Assembly (NCBI GenBank): GCA_026168455.1
Contig: CM047425.1
Span: 21,964,648 to 22,028,647 of the forward strand
DNA length: 64,000 bases
Reading direction: 5' to 3'
DNA from: Theocolax elegans
Taxonomy: Eukaryota > Arthropoda > Insecta > Hymenoptera > Cerocephalidae
Shown here: piece after piece, positions 56,245 through 64,000 of the stretch
Numbering within the stretch: the first letter of the stretch is position 1
Layout of the letters: the number at the start of each line of letters is the position of its first letter
Notes under the pieces: model-generated
What the model was told of the DNA's origin: nothing
The model's database searches: none
What the model saw: the letters and a program-made list of their open reading frames with translations, nothing else
Made by a program: the position numbers and the translations under genes

Positions 56245-57651
56245 ATGTATGATCAATATTTAATTATTTGGTTGAGTTTTTATATAAATTAGTTGTATAT
56301 ATAGACAAAAATTATTAAAATTTTTATACTATATTTTGTTATTTTATAAAATTTATAAAATAAAGTTTTACAATATTTAATATGTAACGTTATAATTAAT
56401 CTTACGTAAATAGCAAATTTTAATATCAAAATAACAAAAGTTCTTACATCATATATGTATAGTGAAATATATATACTACATATATTAAAATTTGTATATG
56501 TTTTGTAGAAATATTTTATATACGCGTATACGTTCATTTCTTTTTCAGTATTCAATTGTTTTGAGACGACTTTTTAATTTAAGGCTATTAAAAATTTAAC
56601 GCTATATTCTAATTACTCCGTTCGTCCAATAGGTGGCGTGTATAAAATTTTCTATTTTTCCAGTTCTTCTCGCAAATGCTCAAAAATGTGTCTACTAGTA
56701 TATAAGAAACAACAAGATATTTAGTTATTATGCGAAAATGTATCTTCCGTTCAGCGTATTTCAATGATAGCGATTGAAACAATATTTAAGTTAGTGACTA
56801 ATAAGTGTAATGAATAAATATATGCGAGTGAATAAAAATTGCGATCAACTGCGTAAGAATAGTATATAATTAAATCTCCAAATATTAAATGCTTCTGTAG
56901 TACTTAATTGACAAATGGAATTCCCCCAATATATACATTCTATTTCGAATTAATTAAAAACAAAATATAATTCATTTTTACTTCCTTACATTCGCATTTA
57001 AAAAATACCAGATTGAATAATAAAATTTGCTGACTTATATAATAAAAATTACTATATTGAATATCAAAAATTACGATATTGGATATTAAAAGATAGTATA
57101 TCTAAATTTTACTATATAACATAGCAAAAATTATTATATTGCTGAGATGTCACACTTTTCCTATACAATATAGTAATTTTTAATATAGATTATTTTATAT
57201 AGATTTTTTGTAATATAGTTTATAATATTTTACTCAGTGTATAAAAAGTGCTATTACCAAATTACCAATAACACACAAATTAATAAGTACTGCCAAATAA
57301 ATAAAATAATTATTTGCAAAGGATGTATACATATCACATGACAATAAAAAATCAATAATAATTCCTTTATGAAAAGTGCTATTGCAATAATAATTAAACT
57401 CTATTTCATACAAAAATTATTATTTTTATAGATAATTTCTATTTTTTTAATATTATCATTTTAATTCATCGTATAATAATAGTAAATTCATTAATTATTA
57501 TACATATGATAATAAATCTATATGGGTACAATTTAATAAATAATAATTGAATGTAGTTAAATAATAAAATATTTTTTAGTTTAATTTAATATTATCTATT
57601 AGATAATGATTTTTCAGCGAGCGAGCGTGAGCGAGTGAGGATTTTAGCTAG
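56245..57651. repeat. Long inverted repeat, right arm
   Basis: Inverse of 52428-53609, longer by about 200 bp, mostly within 56280-56460. It ends GAGGATTTTAGCTAG next to the Polinton-like genes. It may be the Polinton's own terminal repeat or an independent element; the far end of the Polinton is outside the window. Confidence 0.85.
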
Positions 57652-57794
57652 TTATAAATTGAATTTAATTTCATTTACAAAGGTGGCGTTTTCCAGAAAG
57701 GTGAAGGTTCACCAGACGTAGTAAATGAATCGTCACAACGTTTCATTATCGAAATCAAGTACGCAAACATTTTCAACGATTCGGGTTGGACGGA

Positions 57795-60700
57795 ATGGAA
57801 GTTCAAGGAAGAGTAGCACGACCACCACCTGACGCAAATATATATGAGTGGATGGAAGGAGCTCTAAACGACTTACATCGTCATTTATGTGGCGATCGCG
57901 ACGGTTCTGATTTCATAGGTGTAACTATCGATTCAGAAAGATTTATTCACGGATCTTTGTGGTTATCGTTCAGACCTATTTGTGATTTTAATGTGGAAGA
58001 TCTATGGAACTTGCTATACAGTGCTGCTCAAAGTGCGGACGATTTTAACATTGATGATTCGTTACGAATTAAATATGCTATTGTCCGGAATGTTTTGGGC
58101 CGCGGTCGAGTTAGGTTAACAGAGCAATGTGTACTTAAAAAATCAATTTTGACTATAAGGAACGATGATATTTTTTGTTTACCGCGGTCTCTAGTAACAG
58201 CATTGGCTTATGTGGTTAGAGGACAGATACGTTCGGGACAACTACACGAGTATTGGACAGCTATCAGAAATTCTAGCAGACCTCTACAAAAGGAAGCCGC
58301 TGTAGAACTAGTAGCTTTAGCGCAGGTTGCGATACCTACTACCGGATGCGGAATAAATGAAATTCATCATTTTCAAGAATTTTTTGCTGATCGTGGTGTT
58401 GTCATAGTGGTATACAATTTCCAAAATTTCGGACGTGGTGAACGCCCTGTTTATGACGGTACGAAATTCGTGATTGATACACATAAAAACATTACTCACT
58501 TTTTACGTATCATGTACTACGAATCGTCAAATCATTACCAACCGATTCTAAATTTGATAGGTGCTAGCGGTAGTAGGGGTTACTGCATACCATGCAATCA
58601 AAGTTACAGAAACGTTGAAGATCATAGGTGTTCTCGCAGATGCTATAAGTGCATGCAAATTCCACCATGCGATTCCCATGAAATTTAAAAAAAATGTCCA
58701 ATGTGTCTTAGAAGTTTCTTCGGTGAAGTGTGTTTCAATAATGACCGCAAACATGAATCATTCAAGAAGAATCTTAGTGTTTGTAAGGCTATTCAAGATT
58801 GTCAATCTTGCTGCAAAACGGTTCGTGTATATAGTCGTAAAGAAAAACACGAGTGTGGTATTGTATATTGCAAAACTTGTAATGAACGATTACCAAGTGA
58901 CCATTTTTGTTACGTTCAACATATCAAACGCGATAAGAAAACTTTAAGAACGATTTTCTTATTTTATGATTTCGAAACAGAGCAAACATTATCTGTATTG
59001 GGTGACGTTAATAAAAAAATACATGTTCCAAATCTATGCGTAGTGCAGCAAGTTTGCAGCTTTTGCCTTGAAGATGCCAATATTTCAAACAGATGTGTAC
59101 AATGTGGTATACGCGAATATATATTTAAAACAGATCCTGTCAAAGAACTGGTTGAACTCGCTTTGACTCCTCGAAAAATATTCAAAAAAGTTGTCTGTAT
59201 TGCCCACAATTCTCAAGGGTTTGATGCTCGATTTATATTTAAATATCTTGTGGAGAAACGTAGCGGTCGTATCAAACCAACTGTAATTTTGAATGGATCC
59301 AAAATCATTTTGATGGAGTTTAAGAATATTAAATTTATCGACAGTTTAAATTACTTGCACATGCCGCTGAGTACTTTGCCAAAAGCATACGGCTTATCTG
59401 GAATTGAAAAAGGTACGTTTCCTCACTTATTTAACACACAAGAACATCAATCTTATATTGGACCGTTACCGTCTTTGGAAATGTACGCTCCAGATAGTAT
59501 GCATCCTAACGAAAGAGAAAAATTTTTGTCGTGGTATAGAGAACAACAGGAGGCGGGATATATTTTTGATTTTCAAAAAGAAATTGTAAAATATTGTAAG
59601 CAAGACATGAACATTCTGAGGTTGGCTTGCTTGAATTTTCGATCAACATTCATAAAGTACGATGTAGACCCATTCGTGGAATGTTCTACAATTGCTTCGG
59701 CATGCATGCATGTTTATAGAAAGAATTTTTTAAAGAAGAATCAGGTAGGCATAATTCCAATAGGAGGGTACCGACGTGCAGATAATCAATCTATCAAAGC
59801 GATTCAGTGGTTATATTGGATGGAGAAAAAGGAATTAAACAGAGAAATTGCACACGCTGATCGATGCCGAGAAAAGAAAATAATAGAGGGTATTCTAGTG
59901 GACGGTTACTGTATTCCCACTGAACATGAAACCCATAATGGTATAGTTCTCCAATTCCATGGATGCTATTGGCATGGCTGTCCGCGATGTTACAAAATAA
60001 ATAGAGATGAAATTTTATCGGACGGTCAATCGATGGATGATAGGTTCGAAAAAACCAACGTCATCTCTGAAAAAATCAGAGCCGGTAATTATGAATTAAT
60101 CGAAATTTGGGAGTGTGTATTTAAGAAGAAAGTTTCCGAAAGTGAAGAAATGAAACAATTTCTACGAGAAATAAGTAGTTTATTAGATCGAAAACCACTA
60201 GATCCCCATGATGCTTTCTTTGGTGGACGTACGGGTAACACGGTCAAAGTATACGACTGTAATGAAGAGGAAAAAATTAGATACGTTGATGTTTGCTCAC
60301 TCTATCCGTACATATGTAAAAAAGGAAAATATCCCATAGGTCATCCAAAATTGTATGTAGGGGAAGAAGAATGTTAAAAACTTATAGGACACGCACTTGA
60401 TGTATCGAAAGTTGACGGATTGATTATGTGCGATCTGTTACCTCCGAGAAATTTGTACCATCCAATTCTTCCTGTGAGAATGCATGGTAAGCTAATTTTC
60501 CCATTGTGTCGCTCGTGTTGCGAAGAAATGACACAAACTGATTGCCCTCATGAAGATCCGCTAGAACGACTTCTGCAAGGAACTTGGGTATCCGAAGAAG
60601 TTAAAAAAGCTGTCGAAATAGGCTACGTTGTTCATGCAGTACACAAAATTTGGCAATATAAAATGACACAGTATGACCCTAAAACGCAGAATGGTGGTAT

Positions 60701-61592
60701 ATTTACACGATATATAGATGGGTTTTACAAAGATAAAAACGAAGCTTCAGGATATCCACCAGACTGTGTTACCGATGAGGAAAAGAATCAGTATATAACA
60801 AATATTGAGCGTAAAGAAGGTATACGAATAAACAAAAGTAACATTAAGTTTAACCCCGGATTAAGATCCGTGGCAAAATTATCTTTAAATTCTCTGTGGG
60901 GTAAGTTGGCTCAGCATGAAAATAAGCCGAAAACGGAGGTGATTACACAACCGCAGAGATTGGTAGAGCTGCTTACCAGTGTGGAAATTGATGTGAATTC
61001 AATTTTGCCCGTAAACGATGATACACTGTACGTAAATTGGCAATATAAAAGTGATTCTCTCAGACCATCACACACTACGAGCGTAGTCGTTGCTGCTTTC
61101 ACGACATCTCAAGCCCGTCTGAAATTATTTGGGTACTTGAACGAATTAGGAGAACGCGTTCTCTACTACGACACTGACTCTGTACTCTATGTGAGTAGAA
61201 ATAGTGATAAAGATTTACCGCTCGGTAACATGCTTGGAGATCTTACCGAAGAATTGGCTGACAAAGGAATAGGAACCTACATTACATCTTTTATTTCAGG
61301 GGGGCCGAAATTTTACGCATACAAGTACAAAACTCCAAATGGCGAAGAATGCGTGTGTAAAGTAAAAGGAATTCGTTTAAATTATACAAACAGTCAACGA
61401 GTGAACTATGATAGTATACGGGAAATGATCACTGCAAATACGAATGAGATAACGTTAACTTCATCGGCTATTAGAAGAACGCGTTTTCACGACGTCGTAA
61501 CGCAGGACGAGACGAAAACCAGTAAACCTGTTTACGGTAAAAGAAGATTTGTGAACCTGTATAAAAGTTACCCGTATGAATACAAATGCTGA
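57795..61592 (+). pseudogene. Polinton/adintovirus-type protein-primed DNA polymerase B
   Basis: One frame of about 1,266 codons with two in-frame TAA stops (58686-58688 and 60375-60377). The N-terminal 300 residues are followed by a Cys/His-rich region (GYCIPCNQSY ... CSRRCYKCMQIPPC). The exonuclease has FLFYDFETEQT (Exo I), CIAHNSQGFDARF (Exo II) and KYCKQDMNIL (Exo III). The polymerase has VDVCSLYPYICKKGKYP (motif A), KLSLNSLWGKLA (motif B) and LYYDTDSVLYV (motif C). This is the DNA_pol_B_2 architecture of Polintons and adintoviruses, which replicate by protein priming. The active-site residues are kept but the stops make it dead, barring readthrough. Confidence 0.85.
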
Positions 61593-61845
61593 CAAGAATC
61601 AAGAAGGTTGATGGCAAGAAGTATAAACATTGTTGAGATAAAGTACAAGCATCATTTTGCTTTGTACATCCACACGTGCATGGACTCCTGCAAGAGTACG
61701 TACGCCTTATAACGAGTTGGGAGAAAGATATAATGCACTTTTACATCCGATGCAATCAACGGTCTGTAATTTACGCAGAATCGAATAATACCTGTTCCAA
61801 AATTGACAGTCCAAAGTTACTAAATTTCATTTTTCGTAATCCAAA
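61593..61845. other. Spacer after the polymerase gene
   Basis: Contains a 69-codon open frame with no recognisable feature (61676-61885) that overlaps the next small gene. I do not think it is real. Confidence 0.35.
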
Positions 61846-62010
61846 ATGGGTCAAAATAAGAGTAAACCAGATCAGATACCACTAATTGTTAAAAAGCAGG
61901 GAAAGAAAGACGGTATCCACACAAAGTCTCAATGGAAAAAGCACTCCGAAAATTTTTCTACTAATACCATTAGAATGTGTAAAAAAAAAGATAATTATAA
62001 AAAAATGTAA
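61846..62010 (+). CDS. Small basic protein, 54 residues, Polinton region
   Basis: ATG at 61846 to TAA at 62008-62010. It starts MGQNKSK, which puts a glycine at position 2 as in N-myristoylated proteins, and is lysine-rich throughout. It lies between the polymerase and ATPase genes on the same strand. I do not recognise the family, and the short length makes a chance frame possible. Confidence 0.35.
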   Translation: MGQNKSKPDQIPLIVKKQGKKDGIHTKSQWKKHSENFSTNTIRMCKKKDNYKKM

Positions 62011-62466
62011 TTAAAAAAATTGATCGATGTATCAACTCTACTTGTTAATAAACGATTTGATGAAAGATATTTTTACCCATTTCACTCTCTTACATTCACC
62101 TTACATTTTTTTATTTTCACTTTCTAACGACGATGTACAACGTAAAAAAAAATACGCGTTTTACTAATTATAAATTTCATTAAATTATTATAAATTAATT
62201 TTGTATTTCTATCAATTGTCTGAATCGCTCAACGAGACATAAGATCATTTGTGCGGTAGCTCGAGGTTTTTGGGCGCGTGTACACGAGCGGGGCGCGATG
62301 TTGCACGAGCTTGTTTGACCGCGCGAACGTAGACGAGCTCGTTCGCAAAACGCTCGTAAGCGGTTGCGCGCGGGGGCCCCACTGCGGTTCGCGAGCTCCT
62401 TGTTCGAGGTACGAGATTCACGGTACGAATACTTCATTTTCACGTACATGTACATCAGTCGTCATC
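62011..62466. other. Leader of the ATPase gene, GC-rich patch
   Basis: AT-rich up to 62250, then GC-rich (about 62265-62410) with CGCGCGGGGGCCCC. Frames read here do not continue any recognised protein. It is probably the 5' region of the ATPase gene. Confidence 0.35.
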
Positions 62467-63056
62467 ATGGACACGAGATGGAAACATCCATTTACAGCGA
62501 TACTAAATGGTCCCACAGGTTGTGGAAAGACAGTGTTTGTTAAAAAATTTCTTAAAAATCTCGAGCGAATGTGCGATACACGAATCGATCGTAAAATTTA
62601 GTATTGCGCCGAATGGCAACGGGGATACAGAGATTTGGGAAAGCAAATAGAATTTCGAGAAGGATTACCGCAAATCAGTGACTACGCAAACGATCCTCGA
62701 TCGAAGTTGATAATTATCGACGATTTGATGAGAGAATCATCGACGGATGGAGGCGCGATCGTTAATCTATTTACAAAAGGGAGACATCACAACAACTTGA
62801 GCGTGATATTTATACGTGATAATTACACCATCTCGCTCGTCAAATCTGTCCCGAAGATCCGCGATTCATACGGGAAGCGTACGAGGACGTGACTAGTCAA
62901 CCCTACGGTTACCTCTTACTCGATTTGAAGCAGGATACACCTGATAATTGTCGATTCCGTACAACAATCTTTCCTGAAGACGACCATCAATGCGTCTACG
63001 TGCAGAAGAAAAAGATAAAACTCTGCGACTTTACAAACTGCGTACCAGTCGTGTAG
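62467..63056 (+). pseudogene. Polinton genome-packaging ATPase (A32/FtsK type), broken
   Basis: The start at ATG 62467 gives MDTRWKHPFTAILNGPTGCG with the Walker A motif (GPTGCGKT) at residues 17-24. Walker B is KLIIIDDLM near 62705-62730, followed by FTKGRHHNNLSVIFI. An in-frame TAG lies at 62599-62601, and a frameshift near 62830 moves the C-terminal third (DPRFIREAYEDVT, YGYLLLDLKQDTPDN, FRTTIFP) into another frame that ends at 63056. The protein would pump DNA into capsids. The P-loop residues are intact but the gene is dead. Confidence 0.8.
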
Positions 63057-63061
63057 GTGTA

Positions 63062-63412
63062 ATGGCGTCGAAAAGTCGTCAACGCTCACCTTTCAGTAAT
63101 AAAGTTACAGTAATTTTACGGGCTCTGTACCATTTGAAAGACGAGCAACGAAAGGCTTTACTCAACAAATCAGATCCTAAACTGATAAAACATATTTGCG
63201 AGTGCGCATTGAATGTATTAGCTGAAAACGTACCACTTAGTAAGAAACACAAGTCCCAATTACGTAAACACACAACTGTTTTGAGAAAACTAGCTGAACC
63301 GAGAATAAATATTAATCGTAAAAAAAAACTCATTGTGCAACGTGGAGGATTTTTACCAGCTTTACTTGCACCATTAATTGGTACGGTTTTAGCAAGTCTT
63401 GTGACTAAGTGA
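63062..63412 (+). CDS. Small basic pX-like structural protein, intact
   Basis: 116 residues starting six bases after the ATPase frame ends (MASKSRQRSPFSNKVTVILR). The middle is rich in Lys and Arg (LSKKHKSQLRKH, ININRKKKL), and the C-terminus is a Gly-led hydrophobic segment (QRGGFLPALLAPLIGTVLAS). This layout, basic and then a membrane-active-like hydrophobic tail, matches the small core or minor-capsid protein of adintoviruses that has been compared with adenovirus pX. It is the only Polinton gene here with no visible break. Confidence 0.65.
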   Translation: MASKSRQRSPFSNKVTVILRALYHLKDEQRKALLNKSDPKLIKHICECALNVLAENVPLSKKHKSQLRKHTTVLRKLAEPRININRKKKLIVQRGGFLPALLAPLIGTVLASLVTK

Positions 63413-63420
63413 TCAACGGT

Positions 63421-64000
63421 ATGGAGCATGCTCGAAAAATGGTTCTCGTCCCGTACGAGAATGTGGAGCGTATGAGGCAACAATGTGCATTTGACAGCGG
63501 TATTAATTCCGTACAAACACCTGGTACGACCATGAGTAGACTCGATGAAGAAATGAAGGATATTTTAAATTCCAATACGTGCAAAGACGAGAGATAAAAA
63601 TGGTATCTTTACAGCCAAGTTTTACAAAGATATCTTCATTTTAGAAACAGCGACACTCGTCACGACTAATTGAAAGAAATAAACGATTTTGGCGATGATG
63701 AGGTGACGAAAAGACCACGAGAAGACGAAGCAGATAAAAAAAGCTATCGACGAACGCGTGATTGAGACCGTTCCCGTCAAGTTTAAAAAAATGGCTGATA
63801 ATTTATTACATTATCTGAGATGTTACGAAAATATATCGTGGAATGATAGAGGTAAAATGATCATAGATGGCGCACCGATGAAGGGTATGATCTGGTAAAT
63901 GACGCCGTAAGAAATAGAAAAAGAACGCCTCCACGGGGTAGCGCTCAGTTTGCGTCATAGCTTCGTCGTGCATCGGTTCCCAGAGAATACATTGGAAACG
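63421..64000 (+). pseudogene. Polinton-type ORF of unknown function, broken and cut by window end
   Basis: The ATG at 63421 (MEHARKMVLVPYENVERMRQ) begins a frame that stops at TAA 63595-63597. The same frame then continues KWYLYSQVLQRYLHF to a TAA near 63668. Farther on, coding-like pieces in shifted frames (KKMADNLLHYLRCYENISWN near 63790-63850; DLVNDAVRNRKRTPPRG near 63888-63940) appear to belong to the same protein. Proteins of this type accompany Polinton-like genes in insects, as I remember them; the role is unknown to me. Confidence 0.5.

Overview
This is eukaryotic DNA, AT-rich and dominated by transposable elements, with intron-bearing genes. Retroelement types (an R1-clade LINE set in AC repeats, a CR1-like LINE, gypsy-type gag), a Polinton/adintovirus relic, arthropod-style TATA plus TCAKTY initiators and a baculovirus-F-type envelope relic point to an insect. 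An ant or other hymenopteran is my best guess, but that is inference.

1-15 kb: mostly non-coding. It holds a well-supported three-exon gene for a small secreted four-cysteine peptide (minus strand, 1677-2344) with its own TATA/initiator. Two 1.1-kb direct repeats with hammerhead-like motifs flank a decayed gypsy-type gag. Several inverted-repeat elements follow; two carry tRNA-like sequence (9.8-10.7 kb and 12.2-13.5 kb). A diverged ATCGAT-rich array lies at 13.9-14.8 kb.

15-34 kb: three large direct tandem duplications in a row, with units of about 2.30, 1.67 and 2.49 kb. The first carries a broken virus-like gene ending in an adenain-like protease start, preceded by two TATA/initiator promoters. 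The second carries an AT-rich array plus a GC-rich 540-bp module. The third is the 5' part of a CR1-like LINE (ORF1 intact, ORF2 broken). A gypsy-type gag/protease relic lies between the first two.

34-45 kb: an apparently intact pogo/Tigger-type DNA transposon (TIRs, TA target duplication, three-exon transposase); a two-exon SIAH-like RING gene; an F-type retroviral envelope pseudogene; a 5'-truncated R1-clade LINE between AC repeats; a tRNA-like gene; and a 290-bp-arm inverted repeat.

45-57.7 kb: four tandem 785-bp units, each holding the same insertion of a 5S-rRNA-derived SINE, followed by a fifth partial unit with the empty site. Then two possible host genes in divergent orientation, and three blocks of a roughly 95-bp hairpin-forming satellite, the last two enclosed by inverted repeats of about 1.2-1.4 kb.

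57.7-64 kb: a decayed Polinton/adintovirus-like element with protein-primed DNA polymerase B, a packaging-ATPase relic, an intact small basic pX-like protein and a broken further ORF. It runs off the window.
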